Assembly: GCF_000023585.1 (NCBI RefSeq)
Contig: NC_012914.1
Coordinates: 1,808,501 to 1,872,500 of the forward strand
Direction of reading: 5' to 3'
From: Paenibacillus sp. JDR-2
GTDB taxonomy: Bacteria; Bacillota; Bacilli; Paenibacillales; Paenibacillaceae
Length of the DNA: 64,000 nucleotides
Below, piece after piece: positions 33,344 through 43,072 of this stretch (position 1 is the first letter of the stretch; the number at the start of each line of letters is the position of its first letter). Position numbers and translations under genes: made by a program. The notes below the pieces were generated by a model that was not told the DNA's origin, made no database searches, and saw only the letters and a program-made list of their open reading frames with translations.

Positions 33344-35950
33344 TTGGCAGTAGTAAAAAACCTAATGATCCGGGCCGGGGCGGACTTCTCTGGCATGCGG
33401 AACGAAATGAAAAAGGCTCAGCAGAACATATCCGATTTCAAAAACAAGGTCTCCGGAGCAATGAAGACAATCACCGCGACATTGGCTGCTGTTGGCATCG
33501 GTGCTGTATTTAAGGATGCAGCCAAGCAAGCCATGACCTATGAGGCGGCAGTCCAGCAGATTAACCGGCAGATGGGGACCAGCGCAAAGGCTTTTGACGA
33601 TTGGGCCAAGAGCGGAGCAAGGGCATTCGGATTAGGACGGACGAGCGCGATTCAATACGGCGCGACATTCGGCAACCTAATCAGCAGCTTCGCAAGCGGT
33701 ACGGATGATGTGATGAAGAAAACGCAAGACCTGCTGAAAGCTGCCGGCGTCGTCGCATCAGCAACGGGGCGCAGTATGCAAGACGTAACAGAGCGCATTC
33801 GTTCCGGCCTGTTGGGCGAGACGGACGCAATTGAGGACCTGGGCATTAACATCAACCAATCCATGCTGACATCTACAGCGGCATTCAAGCGGTTTGCTGG
33901 CGATAAGTCATGGTCGCAGTTGAGCTTCCAAACACAACAGCAGATCTTATACTTCTCAATCCTGGAACAGGCATCAAGGAAATACGGCGACACGGTGGCA
34001 GACAATACAAGTACTAAACTCCTGATGTTCACCGAAACCATGAAGGATGTGAAGACGGCGCTCGGGCAAGTGTTCTTGCCTATATTGAATGTTGTTCTTC
34101 CGATCCTGACAAAGCTGGCGCAGGGACTTCTCTACGTCATGAACATAGTGGCACAGTTCTCACAAGCATTATTCGGCAAGAGCGCAGCTAAGCAAACACA
34201 GACTCAGACGAAAGCAACCGGGGCACAGACTGCTGCTGTCGGGGATCTTGGCGACGCCTATAAAGCAGCTGGAAAAGCCGCTAAGAAAGCTGCGAGCAAT
34301 CTCGCAAGTTTTGACGAGACCCACAACCTCGATGACAATTCGGACTCCGGAGCTGGGGACGACAAAGGGGCAGGTGCAGGCGGCGGGATTGATGCAACGA
34401 CGATTCCACCGCTCGATATGGGCGGGTTTGCAGAATCTACTGTCGCAGTATCCGAGAAGATCAAGGCCATGGCCGACAAGGTCAAGGCTGCTATCGGCAG
34501 CATGTCTGACTTCATCAAGGAGCACAAAGACATCATTATCGCGGCACTGTCCGGCATCGGCGCAGCCCTCGCGGCGGCATTCCTTATCAGCAAATGGGGA
34601 GCCATCGTGAAGGGGGTAACAAGCGCTATGTCCAGCATCGGGTCAGCGTTCGCCCTCCTTGTCTCGCCTATTGGATTAATTGCCATTGCTATCGCAGCTG
34701 CCGTCGCGGCGTTCGTTTACTTCTACCGGACTAATGATAAATTCAAAGGCTTTGTTGACGGGATCCTGAAGGCAATCGGCGAGGCTGCTCAATGGTTATG
34801 GGAGAAGGCGCTCGTTCCAATGGGCGAATGGTTGGCGACAAAGGGTGTTGAATACTGGAACAAGTTCTCCGAAGCGATGCAGGTCCTTTGGAATAACGTC
34901 CTGAAACCTTTCGGTGCGTGGCTCATGGATGTGCTGCCTAAAGCGTGGCAAGCCGTGCAGAATGCCGCCGAGTGGCTTTGGAAGAATGTCCTCGTACCAT
35001 TCGGGGAGTTCATGACAGCGTTGTGGCAAGGCGTACTGAGCCCGATGGCTAGCATCCTTGCAGACGTGTTGGCAATTGCATTCGATGTCGTATCGAAGGC
35101 TGCTAAATCCCTTTGGACGAACGTGCTCGTGCCATTTGGTAAAGCCTTGGGAGAAATGTTCGGTCCCGCTGTAGAAGCGGTGTCCGCCGTACTTACCTTC
35201 CTATGGCAAAAGGTAATGCAGCCTCTGCGCGATTTCATTGTTAATAATGCAGCGCCCGCATTCAACGTATTCGGCGATGTTCTGACCACTGTTTGGAACA
35301 CTGTGCTGAAGCCACTCGCTTCATATATCGGAAATGTCTTTTTGAGTGTATTCGACAACACATTCAGATCCATCGGGACCATCATCAACGGCGCTAAAGA
35401 TATCTTCATCGGCCTCATGACTTTCATCACAGGTACATTTACTGGCGATTGGAGTAAAGCATGGGATGGAGTACGCCAGATATTTAAAGGAGTCTTCGAG
35501 TCTTTGTGGGGCATTGTCAAATTCCCGCTCAATATGATCATTGACGGAATCAATGCGGTTATCGAGGCGTTAAACTCCATTCATATCGACATCCCTGAGT
35601 GGGTTCCTAAGTATGGCGGCAAGTCGTTTGGCATTAATATTAAACCAATTCAGAAGCTGGCTCGCGGTGGTATTGTGGACGGTAAAACGAATATGGGCAA
35701 CTACATTGCTGGTGAGGCCGGTGCGGAAATGATCGTCCCTCTCGAGAACACATCGTTTACGGACAAGATTGCCAGCGCACTCGGAACTGCTGTCATGACG
35801 GCTATGCAAATGGGCCAAGGCAACAACCGCGGCGGCGGAGACACGATCATCCAGATCGGCGGGGTAGAGGTTGCGAGGGTTATCCAGCCTTACATGCAAA
35901 AAGAAACCAGCAGGATCGGCGGCTCCATGATTACAGCAACAGGGGGGTGA
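33344..35950 (+). CDS. Tail tape measure protein
   Basis: The 868-residue protein sets tail length. It has an N-terminal 'MRNEMKKAQQNISDFKNKV' coiled coil, a TP901-type domain (~60-230), hydrophobic membrane-like segments (~405-465), and repeated Trp-rich units ('LWNNVLKPFGAWLMD', 'LWKNVLVPFGEFM', 'LWTNVLVPFGKAL', 'VWNTVLKPLASYI', ~480-660). TTG 33344 follows AAAGGAGG with 8-nt spacing. Confidence 0.93.
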   Translation: MAVVKNLMIRAGADFSGMRNEMKKAQQNISDFKNKVSGAMKTITATLAAVGIGAVFKDAAKQAMTYEAAVQQINRQMGTSAKAFDDWAKSGARAFGLGRTSAIQYGATFGNLISSFASGTDDVMKKTQDLLKAAGVVASATGRSMQDVTERIRSGLLGETDAIEDLGININQSMLTSTAAFKRFAGDKSWSQLSFQTQQQILYFSILEQASRKYGDTVADNTSTKLLMFTETMKDVKTALGQVFLPILNVVLPILTKLAQGLLYVMNIVAQFSQALFGKSAAKQTQTQTKATGAQTAAVGDLGDAYKAAGKAAKKAASNLASFDETHNLDDNSDSGAGDDKGAGAGGGIDATTIPPLDMGGFAESTVAVSEKIKAMADKVKAAIGSMSDFIKEHKDIIIAALSGIGAALAAAFLISKWGAIVKGVTSAMSSIGSAFALLVSPIGLIAIAIAAAVAAFVYFYRTNDKFKGFVDGILKAIGEAAQWLWEKALVPMGEWLATKGVEYWNKFSEAMQVLWNNVLKPFGAWLMDVLPKAWQAVQNAAEWLWKNVLVPFGEFMTALWQGVLSPMASILADVLAIAFDVVSKAAKSLWTNVLVPFGKALGEMFGPAVEAVSAVLTFLWQKVMQPLRDFIVNNAAPAFNVFGDVLTTVWNTVLKPLASYIGNVFLSVFDNTFRSIGTIINGAKDIFIGLMTFITGTFTGDWSKAWDGVRQIFKGVFESLWGIVKFPLNMIIDGINAVIEALNSIHIDIPEWVPKYGGKSFGINIKPIQKLARGGIVDGKTNMGNYIAGEAGAEMIVPLENTSFTDKIASALGTAVMTAMQMGQGNNRGGGDTIIQIGGVEVARVIQPYMQKETSRIGGSMITATGG

Positions 35951-35954
35951 GGTA

Positions 35955-36317
35955 TTGAGCCAACCTCTATTAACCATAAATGGAGTTGTAATGCCGACTC
36001 CTTCTCCGGGCGGGTACACCGTTACTAAACAGGACCTGGTGAAATCGAACCGGAATGCCCGCGGGACCATGATTAAAGAACTCATAGCCACTAAGGATAA
36101 AATCGATCTGCAATGGGTTTACCTAAGTGCTGCGGATTTGGCTAAGCTGCTGCAAGCCGTCTCCGGAAACTTCTTTGATGTGAAATATCTAAATCCGCAG
36201 AACGGGTTGTTCCGGACGGCTTCCTTCTATGCGGGCGACCGATCAGCTCCGGCCATGGACTACATTAACGGCATTATCCGATACAAGGACGTGAAATTTA
36301 ATTTGATCGAAAGATAG
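35955..36317 (+). CDS. Tail protein, DUF6711-like
   Basis: The 120-residue product ('LLTINGVVMPTPSPGGYTVT ... SNRNARGTMIKELIATKDKIDLQWVYLS ... YINGIIRYKDVKFNLIER') resembles small siphophage proteins of the DUF6711 type encoded after the tape measure gene. It probably belongs to the distal tail. It starts with TTG after GGGGTGAGG. Confidence 0.65.
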   Translation: MSQPLLTINGVVMPTPSPGGYTVTKQDLVKSNRNARGTMIKELIATKDKIDLQWVYLSAADLAKLLQAVSGNFFDVKYLNPQNGLFRTASFYAGDRSAPAMDYINGIIRYKDVKFNLIER

Positions 36318-36326
36318 GTGGGCGCT

Positions 36327-37901
36327 ATGTATCCAGTAACAGCAGGCTTTCAAGAAGCGATCTACGCGCCTACCAGACGCGTCACCGGCAAGGTAACTTT
36401 CAACATCGTAGACATTACAGCAGCAGGCGACGTCAGCAGCATAGTAGCGAATGGCGGGCTTACATTGATCAGCAATACCTCGCAGCTAATCGACAACAAG
36501 CGCGATGCTACATGGAACCTAGCAACACTCGAAAAGGACCGCTTCCGGTTGGACGGTTCTTTTTCTTTTCCTGACGATACGACTCCGGCCAATAACGGCG
36601 AGGTCGGCTATGTTGGCACGTCGCTCTGCGGGGCTGATGGAGTGTTCACGACACCTCAGACCATCGAGATTAACTTCAATTCAACGCATCGGAGCGCGGG
36701 GACATCGATCACCTTCGACCCGTTCAATAACGAATATGCAGTCGATTTCAACATAAGCGCTTATAACGCCTCCGGTGTCTTAATTTCAAGCGTAGATAAG
36801 GTCGGCAATACCGCTCCACTTGTTCCGCTACATGGCGAGCTGCTGGATTACAAAAAGATCATCGTGACCATAACCAAGTGGAATGTCGGCAACAGGCGGG
36901 TCCGGGTGCTGGAGATTGATTTCGGAATTGTCGAAGTGTACACCGACGATTCCCTTGTCTCCTTCGATTTGATTGAGGAGATGGACATGACCAGCGGGCA
37001 GCTCCCTTCGCCGGAATTTCGGTTCACCGTAGACAATAGCGACCGCGCCTTCAACATCCTGAACCCGACCGGCTTTTATAAGTACTTGCAGCAGCGGCAA
37101 CAGATCGATGCGGAGCTCGGCGTGACGGTCGAAGGCGGACTTATCGAATATGTTCCGGTAGGCCGGTACTTTCTCGTTGACTGGACCAGCGATGCAGGGG
37201 CGCTGACGGCCTCTTTCACAGCCCGGACTACCCTCGACCTTATGGCGAATTACGAGTATGAGCAGCTTACGCCGAGCGACAAAACGCTCTTTGCTTTGGC
37301 CTCTCAGCTATTCGCTACATGCGGCATTACGAATTACAGTTTGGACTCATCGCTCAATGGTGTATCGACTAACTCAATGGCGAAGAAAACGGACTGCAAA
37401 AGCGTGTTGCAGATGGTTGCCATTGCCGGCCGCTGTAACGTATTCATCACCCGGGGCGGAACCATCACACTGAAGCGTTTGATCGACTTTACCCTTGCTG
37501 ATCGCGTTGACTTCGATAACGCCTATGACGAGCCTGAGTTCGTGCAGGAGAGCATCGTTAAGCAAGTGGATGTCTCATACTGGACGGACCTCGACACGTC
37601 TGCTGTGAGCTCTGTGAGCGCCGCGGGAGTGGATAGCGGAGATACGCTTAAGCTTGATCAGAACACCCTCATTAACACGGCTGCCGGGGCTACGGCGGTG
37701 GCTGATTGGATTCTCGCTCAAACGCAGTTCCGAGCAAAGTCGAGCATCAACTGGCGCGGCAATCCGGCCCATGAACTCGGTGACTTTATCGCAATTGAAA
37801 ACTCCTACGGCGCTGATCTACAGGCACGCATCACGAAGACGAGCATCACATACCAAGGCTACCTCACAGCGCAGACAGAGGCTAAGGGGGCGGTCAGCTA
37901 A
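36327..37901 (+). CDS. Tail hub / baseplate protein
   Basis: The 524-residue product is beta-rich throughout. An N-terminal part (~1-200) has jelly-roll-like strands. The part from ~205 ('DSLVSFDLIEEMDMTSGQLPSPEF') resembles the hub domains of tail-associated proteins. The gene lies where distal tail and hub genes are expected. ATG 36327 follows AGGTG with 6-nt spacing. Exact role is unproven. Confidence 0.6.
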   Translation: MYPVTAGFQEAIYAPTRRVTGKVTFNIVDITAAGDVSSIVANGGLTLISNTSQLIDNKRDATWNLATLEKDRFRLDGSFSFPDDTTPANNGEVGYVGTSLCGADGVFTTPQTIEINFNSTHRSAGTSITFDPFNNEYAVDFNISAYNASGVLISSVDKVGNTAPLVPLHGELLDYKKIIVTITKWNVGNRRVRVLEIDFGIVEVYTDDSLVSFDLIEEMDMTSGQLPSPEFRFTVDNSDRAFNILNPTGFYKYLQQRQQIDAELGVTVEGGLIEYVPVGRYFLVDWTSDAGALTASFTARTTLDLMANYEYEQLTPSDKTLFALASQLFATCGITNYSLDSSLNGVSTNSMAKKTDCKSVLQMVAIAGRCNVFITRGGTITLKRLIDFTLADRVDFDNAYDEPEFVQESIVKQVDVSYWTDLDTSAVSSVSAAGVDSGDTLKLDQNTLINTAAGATAVADWILAQTQFRAKSSINWRGNPAHELGDFIAIENSYGADLQARITKTSITYQGYLTAQTEAKGAVS

Positions 37902-38317
37902 TGGCATGGATTACTCCCAAAATAGACTGGCTCTCGACTAACTCCATTAATGCAGAAGACTTCAACCGGATCGAGAACAACATCAAGGAAGTCGCAGCTT
38001 ACCTTAATTCGATTCAGTACACCATGCCGTCGCTGACCACTGTAACAAACCGGACGCAGTCTTACGTCGACTTCCTCTCGAGCATCAAGCGCATTGAGCA
38101 GAACCTGGAGGCAATCCGGGCGGCATTCATCACGCCTGCGGGATATCCCGGCACTAAAGCATGGGGCCCGGGCGTCCGGTTCAATTGGGAGGATGCCAAC
38201 CGGCTGGAGACGAACGTCAAGCTGCTGATGGACTTCGGCGTGCTAGTCTACCAGAGCTTCCGGTACTGCGGGGCCGCGATATGCGGTGAAACATTCGTAC
38301 TATATCCAAATAGTTAG
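37901..38317 (+). CDS. Baseplate/tail structural protein
   Basis: The 138-residue product starts MAWITPKIDWLSTNSINAED and has 'FNRIENNIKEVAAYLNSI' and 'FNWEDANRLETNVKLLMDF', two copies of a W/N-rich helical motif. This motif is common at the N-termini of Bacillus/Paenibacillus tail fibre proteins. The same type of motif (FNLNKIEQGI) starts the large fibre gene downstream. Confidence 0.6.
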   Translation: MAWITPKIDWLSTNSINAEDFNRIENNIKEVAAYLNSIQYTMPSLTTVTNRTQSYVDFLSSIKRIEQNLEAIRAAFITPAGYPGTKAWGPGVRFNWEDANRLETNVKLLMDFGVLVYQSFRYCGAAICGETFVLYPNS

Positions 38318-38329
38318 GAGGCGGCTTTT

Positions 38330-38659
38330 ATGCCAGGACAGGTGCATGACAGCACAATCAGCTCCATCCTATCGCATCTTTCGGCAAACCTCGGGAGCAT
38401 TGCGGTAGCGTCCGGAGCGCAACCTGCGGTGGGAGCTGCCAGCCTGATCGGAGAAATGGCGCGGAAAGATGCTGCTGCGGTCGTTACGGCAACCACGCTG
38501 ACGAAGACCACCGTCTTCTCCGAAACTGAAGGTAACGGAGCTATCCGCTCTATTGGACTGCTAGGTGCTGCCGGGCTGGTCAGCTCGGACGCGATCATCA
38601 ACAAGACAGCATCGCAGAGCCTGACCGTAGCCGTTACCATCGAGGTGCAGCGGACATGA
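38330..38659 (+). CDS. Hypothetical tail-region protein
   Basis: The 109-residue product is Ala/Ser/Thr-rich ('SANLGSIAVASGAQPAVGAASLIGE') and has a C-terminal strand. It overlaps the next gene by 4 bases. Being inside the baseplate/fibre operon, a virion role is likely, but nothing specific is recognisable. Confidence 0.55.
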   Translation: MPGQVHDSTISSILSHLSANLGSIAVASGAQPAVGAASLIGEMARKDAAAVVTATTLTKTTVFSETEGNGAIRSIGLLGAAGLVSSDAIINKTASQSLTVAVTIEVQRT

Positions 38660-38877
38660 GGCGGATAACCTGCATCACGCAGCATAACCAGACTCTCGCT
38701 GTTCCAACGCTGGTCAGCAAGACCGTACGAGCCGCGGTACCCGAGACAATCGAGAGCGTCAATGTTGCGGGGCTGATAATCAAGGCAACGGTCACCTATT
38801 GGCTTCACACATACCGCAATGCCGGAGACAGCCAGCCGTTATATGCGGCGACCTGCGGCGTTGACGCTTATATCTAA
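38656..38877 (+). CDS. Hypothetical tail-region protein
   Basis: The 73-residue product ('AVPETIESVNVAGLIIKATVTYWLHTYRN') is predicted as short beta strands. ATGA coupling to the previous gene suggests stoichiometric production with it. Confidence 0.5.
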   Translation: MRRITCITQHNQTLAVPTLVSKTVRAAVPETIESVNVAGLIIKATVTYWLHTYRNAGDSQPLYAATCGVDAYI

Positions 38878-38889
38878 GGGGCGGAAATC

Positions 38890-39186
38890 ATGACGGGAAC
38901 TTATATCGTACAAGGCGCGGACATGGAATTCCGCTTCACCATAAATGATCAGAACGGCAATCCAATCAACTTGACGGGGGCAACGGTTGAACTTAAGGGC
39001 GACACCTTTACCAAGGCATGTGACATCGAGGACGCCGCGGCTGCTGTTGTTAGCGTCTGGCTTGGCCCGGAGGAATTGACCAAGGGCGATCACCTTTACC
39101 GCGCTGATATCATCATCACGTTACCGGACAGCACGGTCTTCAAAGCTTATGAGCAAGTTGAATTTTATGTAAGGAAGGCGGTATAG
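38890..39186 (+). CDS. BppU-like baseplate N-terminal domain protein
   Basis: The 98-residue protein has the beta-sandwich pattern of upper-baseplate N-terminal domains: 'GADMEFRFTINDQNGNPINLTGATVELKG ... DHLYRADIIITLPDS'. In lactococcal phages this domain attaches receptor-binding organelles to the baseplate. It stands alone, before the large fibre gene. Confidence 0.7.
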   Translation: MTGTYIVQGADMEFRFTINDQNGNPINLTGATVELKGDTFTKACDIEDAAAAVVSVWLGPEELTKGDHLYRADIIITLPDSTVFKAYEQVEFYVRKAV

Positions 39187-39187
39187 C

Positions 39188-42061
39188 ATGGCATATACAA
39201 AGACGACGTGGCTGGACAGAATTGTACAATTCGCCAATCGTTACACGAAAAGCAATGAAACAACAAACAGCGTCGATTTGTCAGCGAGCCCCGGCACGGT
39301 CACTCAAGCAGGCACGCCACTGAGTGCTTTTAACCTGAATAAGATCGAGCAAGGTATCGCGGACGCGCACGATATGCTGACTGCTGCCGGGACGCTTCCG
39401 TTCGTGCTGAAACGCGGGCTTAACATCGCGAGCACTACGGGGCCGAGCCCGGGGAATGTGACGGTGTACGGGCGGACGCTGGTGAATTTGTTAGGTAAGG
39501 TCGGCGCATTTGACGGTGGCGACGGAACGGTTGCAAGTGGGTGGTCAAAAGGCGCATTCGGACAATATGTGGCGGCAAACGGCACTCAAACTATAACCGC
39601 TCTTGCGGGCGACACGAGCACCGAAAGGGTCGTTGCAAGATCAAATGCCTTTACGCTTTATGCAGGTAAATACTATATCTTCCTCGTTGACGTCACTGTT
39701 ACCGGGACTGGCAGAGGGTTTGCGCAAGTCTACTCACCTACTCCGTTGTTAAGTGTTCAGGATAGCACAACTACGAATAGAACCATTGCTTTGAAAATCC
39801 AACCTGCTGCTGATCAAGTAGTTTCTATTTACCTTAAAAATACCGAAAATACTGGCGGGACAGGTTCAGCAGTATTTGATAATGCTCGATTTATCGAAGT
39901 ATCAACTGCTGACTTTACAAAAGCTAACGTTGATGTCGATTGGACAGGCGATAAATTAGCTGAGAAGTTACCTTATATAGAAAGCGTGAAACACCTGCAA
40001 GGCGCTGCGGTGCGGAAGGTTGGTAAGAACCTTGTTCCACCGTTTACAGATCCGGCTTGGACATTACATTCTCTTGCAGCAGTAGACAGCCCTTATTCGC
40101 TTACGTTGAACGCTACCTCTACGGGGTACAAAGTGAGTACCATAATGATTCCTTCCGTAGCCGGGCAGACATACACGTTCAAAATGGGTGGGAACGGCTG
40201 GAGGTATGTGGACGCTTACGCATCTGACCAAACGACGAATCTAGGTTCCCGGGTGGCATACGCGCAAGCGACGGCATCCCCTGTAACTTTTACAACTCCA
40301 GCCAATACAGCTTACTTAAAAATCGGTTTAGATAATGGAAACCTGATTAATACGTTTACTTTTACCGATCTGCAACTAGAATTGGGCTCCGTGGTGGTGG
40401 CGTTCCAGCCATACAACGCCGATTACTTCAACGTGCCGACGATTCTCGCATCTAATCTTGACGGAAGCATTCGGGACTCGGTTTATGTCCGTGACGGCCA
40501 GTTGGTCAAGCTTAAGCGGTGGATTACAGGCGTTCTGTTGGATGGTTCGCAAACGTGGTCAAATTCCGGACTATCTTCAACAGGGTTTAAAGAGGTTAGA
40601 ATGGCTGCTCTAACTAACGCCATCGGCGGAGCGCTTTCTTACGCTCAAGCCTATTTAACACGTCCTGATGGTCAGCCTATGAAGTATGGCACATCGACGG
40701 CAGAGATTAACAGTTTTTATATCGCAACATCGGACAAAGTCCCGTATTTCCGTATTTCGAATAGTGACACAGGATTCGCCGATGCGTATACGCCAAGCGT
40801 TGCCGAATGGAAAGCTTTTTTCTACGGCTACAAAATGAACAACGGCACGTTCGGTACGCCATACGACGGCACCGGCACGAAGACATGGACGCTCTGGAAC
40901 GCGACTAGTAACACTGGCGCGGTCACGACGGTTCCGTCAACACTCGCTGCCGGATTCACGCCATACACGTTGGATTACGTGCTGGCAACATCCGTCGAGG
41001 AGGTAATCTCCGGTGACGTGGGTTCTATCGCGCTGGCTCCGGGCGGGAACCAGTTGGAGTTGCTTGAAGGCGTGATCGTGCGGGAGAAGGTGACGCCTAA
41101 GCTTTCGGTTGGTGCAAATCCGAACTTGTACCATATCAATAACGCGGATACCAATTACGGGGACCTGTCCACTGGCAAATTGAAAAACCGTTCAGCCAAA
41201 ATAATCGCGATCTACAAAGACCGTAACATAGACCCTAGTTGGACAATTAAGACTGGCGGCACCTCTTATGGGTTGGATAGAGCGGAATGTACTCAAGCTA
41301 ATTTCGATCCGAACGCCGACTACTTCGTCACCTACATCCTGCTCGAAAAATACCTTTACACCGCCAATGCCACAGACGCCAAGGTCGAGTACCAGACAAC
41401 GCTCGGCGGCACAGTAGCGCAGAACACGCAGGACATTGCGGACATCAAGACGCGTGACGGCATTCAAGACTTCGGGCTCGATTACATTGAAGCAAAGGCG
41501 GACAACCTGCGGATTGACTATGACGGCCATGCAGCGAAGACGACCAGCGTTCACGGGTCTACAGCGGTACCCGCAGCAAACAAGATTGCAATGTATGACG
41601 CTAACGGGTTGCTCGTTACCGGAACCCCAACAGCAAGTGGACATGCTACTAACAAGAATTACGTAGATACGTTGGATTCATTCGTTACGCCGAGCGACAA
41701 CATCCTCTTGTCGTTACCAGTTGAACGCGGGGGCGGCACGTCTCAATGGAAAGTAATTAACCTGAAGTATGGCGGGAAATACAGAATCAAAATGGAAGTC
41801 CGCTCAACAGTTGCTGGTAACACAGGGAGGGTGAATGGCCGTTTTGGTTGGAGTGTGTTAAGTACTTCGCAAAACGAATTAGCTTTCGACTCATCTTCGA
41901 CGACATACAGTCAGGTGGTTATTGAAACACCGTTCTTGCCGCCGAATATGATCCTCCAGTTGTACATCAACAGCACACCATACCCATATTTCCGAAATGT
42001 TCAGGTTTGTGGAGACTTAGTGCCATCTAATCCAAATACGCTCAGCGGGGTGGACGTGTAG
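39188..42061 (+). CDS. Large tail fibre / receptor-binding protein
   Basis: The 957-residue protein is probably the host-recognition fibre. The N-terminus (~1-70) carries the attachment-type 'FNLNKIEQGIADAHDML' motif. Two carbohydrate-binding-like jelly-roll domains follow (~105-240, ending 'VFDNARFIEV'; ~280-410, ending 'FTFTDLQLELGS'). A coiled region is near ~765-790, then 'VHGSTAVPAANKIAMYDANG', and a final jelly-roll (~850-957) ends it. Ligand is presumably a wall carbohydrate. Confidence 0.8.
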   Translation: MAYTKTTWLDRIVQFANRYTKSNETTNSVDLSASPGTVTQAGTPLSAFNLNKIEQGIADAHDMLTAAGTLPFVLKRGLNIASTTGPSPGNVTVYGRTLVNLLGKVGAFDGGDGTVASGWSKGAFGQYVAANGTQTITALAGDTSTERVVARSNAFTLYAGKYYIFLVDVTVTGTGRGFAQVYSPTPLLSVQDSTTTNRTIALKIQPAADQVVSIYLKNTENTGGTGSAVFDNARFIEVSTADFTKANVDVDWTGDKLAEKLPYIESVKHLQGAAVRKVGKNLVPPFTDPAWTLHSLAAVDSPYSLTLNATSTGYKVSTIMIPSVAGQTYTFKMGGNGWRYVDAYASDQTTNLGSRVAYAQATASPVTFTTPANTAYLKIGLDNGNLINTFTFTDLQLELGSVVVAFQPYNADYFNVPTILASNLDGSIRDSVYVRDGQLVKLKRWITGVLLDGSQTWSNSGLSSTGFKEVRMAALTNAIGGALSYAQAYLTRPDGQPMKYGTSTAEINSFYIATSDKVPYFRISNSDTGFADAYTPSVAEWKAFFYGYKMNNGTFGTPYDGTGTKTWTLWNATSNTGAVTTVPSTLAAGFTPYTLDYVLATSVEEVISGDVGSIALAPGGNQLELLEGVIVREKVTPKLSVGANPNLYHINNADTNYGDLSTGKLKNRSAKIIAIYKDRNIDPSWTIKTGGTSYGLDRAECTQANFDPNADYFVTYILLEKYLYTANATDAKVEYQTTLGGTVAQNTQDIADIKTRDGIQDFGLDYIEAKADNLRIDYDGHAAKTTSVHGSTAVPAANKIAMYDANGLLVTGTPTASGHATNKNYVDTLDSFVTPSDNILLSLPVERGGGTSQWKVINLKYGGKYRIKMEVRSTVAGNTGRVNGRFGWSVLSTSQNELAFDSSSTTYSQVVIETPFLPPNMILQLYINSTPYPYFRNVQVCGDLVPSNPNTLSGVDV

Positions 42062-42421
42062 ATGAAACTGCTAATTGAGTATGACAAAGGTAATGGTTCG
42101 TTACTTGCGGCGATTCCTAATGGGGTCGCCTTTGTTGATGAATTGCCGGAAACCTCCGGAAGCTGCATCGTAGAAGACGAGGAATTGTCTAAGCAAATAT
42201 GGGAGTCACACAGCAACGGCGGCGCAGTCACGATCACTATCACAGATGACAGAGTGACGGCTGACGTTACTCCTGTTGAGCCACCTGCTCCGTTACCGAC
42301 GTTAGAGAAAATCAATGCGATGCTAGCACTCGAACTGGCAGATACGCAGTTCCGGTTGCAGGCTGCCGAACAGGCGCAGGCCGATCTTATCCTTAATCTT
42401 GTCCTGAAGGGAGTGCTGTAA
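42062..42421 (+). CDS. Tail accessory protein of unknown function
   Basis: The 119-residue product starts directly after the fibre stop. It has an N-terminal beta part, a Pro-rich linker ('VTPVEPPAPLPT') and a C-terminal helix with many Gln/Ala. Similar small genes often sit before xkdX. No further assignment. Confidence 0.55.
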   Translation: MKLLIEYDKGNGSLLAAIPNGVAFVDELPETSGSCIVEDEELSKQIWESHSNGGAVTITITDDRVTADVTPVEPPAPLPTLEKINAMLALELADTQFRLQAAEQAQADLILNLVLKGVL

Positions 42422-42568
42422 ATGAACTGGTATCCGCTAATCAAGAATTATTATGATCGAGGGTTCTACTCCGCCGCGCAGGTTCGCGTGTTCGTTGAGG
42501 CTGGGAAGATCACGTCCGAACAATTCCAAACCATTACAGGCGAGGTATACGAGAGCCCTGCTGCTTAA
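42422..42568 (+). CDS. xkdX: XkdX family protein
   Basis: The 48-residue product MNWYPLIKNYYDRGFYSAAQ, continuing with 'FVEAGKITSEQFQTITG', matches the XkdX pattern of PBSX-like and many siphovirus tails. It lies between fibre and holin genes, the usual place. It starts one base after the preceding stop codon. Confidence 0.85.
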   Translation: MNWYPLIKNYYDRGFYSAAQVRVFVEAGKITSEQFQTITGEVYESPAA

Positions 42569-42580
42569 GCGGGGCTTTTC
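42553..42580 (+). terminator. Terminator-like hairpin before holin gene
   Basis: AGCCCTGCT and AGCGGGGCT around GCTTA, followed by TTTTCTT. Confidence 0.65.
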
Positions 42581-42601
42581 TTATAAGGAGGAAGCAAGCT
42601 G

Positions 42602-43072
42602 ATGATTAAACAACTAATGCTCAACATCTCGACAGCAGCCGTGGGGTCCGGCCCGAAGGAATCATTGCTCGGCGGTACCTTCGCGGTCATCGTGACGACT
42701 ATTACTGCAGCTTTAGGAGGGTGGGATGTTGCTTTGCAGGCTTTGCTATATGCCATGGCTTTTGATTATGTAACTGGGCTTCTCGCTGCTATTAAAGATA
42801 GAAGGGTCGACAGCGATGCAATGCTTTGGGGCGGCGTCCGTAAGATTGTTGTTCTCGGAGTAATTGCCCTGACTGTTAAGTTCGATGTTCTCTTTGGATA
42901 CGAGGAACCGGTGCTCCGGACGATTGCATTTTACTTCTACTTGGGGCGCGAAGGCTTGTCGATCGTAGAGAACTTGGGTAAGCTCAACATCCTGGTACCA
43001 CAGGCCATCAAAGACCGCCTCGTACAACTGAAAGGGGAAGGTGAAAAGGATGCAAGCGAAGTCGGCAAGTAA
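42602..43072 (+). CDS. Phage holin
   Basis: The 156-residue membrane protein has three hydrophobic segments (~22-45, 50-68, 83-105), with 'AFDYVTGLLAAIKDRRVDSDAMLWGG' and 'IENLGKL'-type signatures of the phi29-like/toxin-secretion holin family. It makes membrane lesions that start lysis. It overlaps the endolysin gene. Confidence 0.9.
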   Translation: MIKQLMLNISTAAVGSGPKESLLGGTFAVIVTTITAALGGWDVALQALLYAMAFDYVTGLLAAIKDRRVDSDAMLWGGVRKIVVLGVIALTVKFDVLFGYEEPVLRTIAFYFYLGREGLSIVENLGKLNILVPQAIKDRLVQLKGEGEKDASEVGK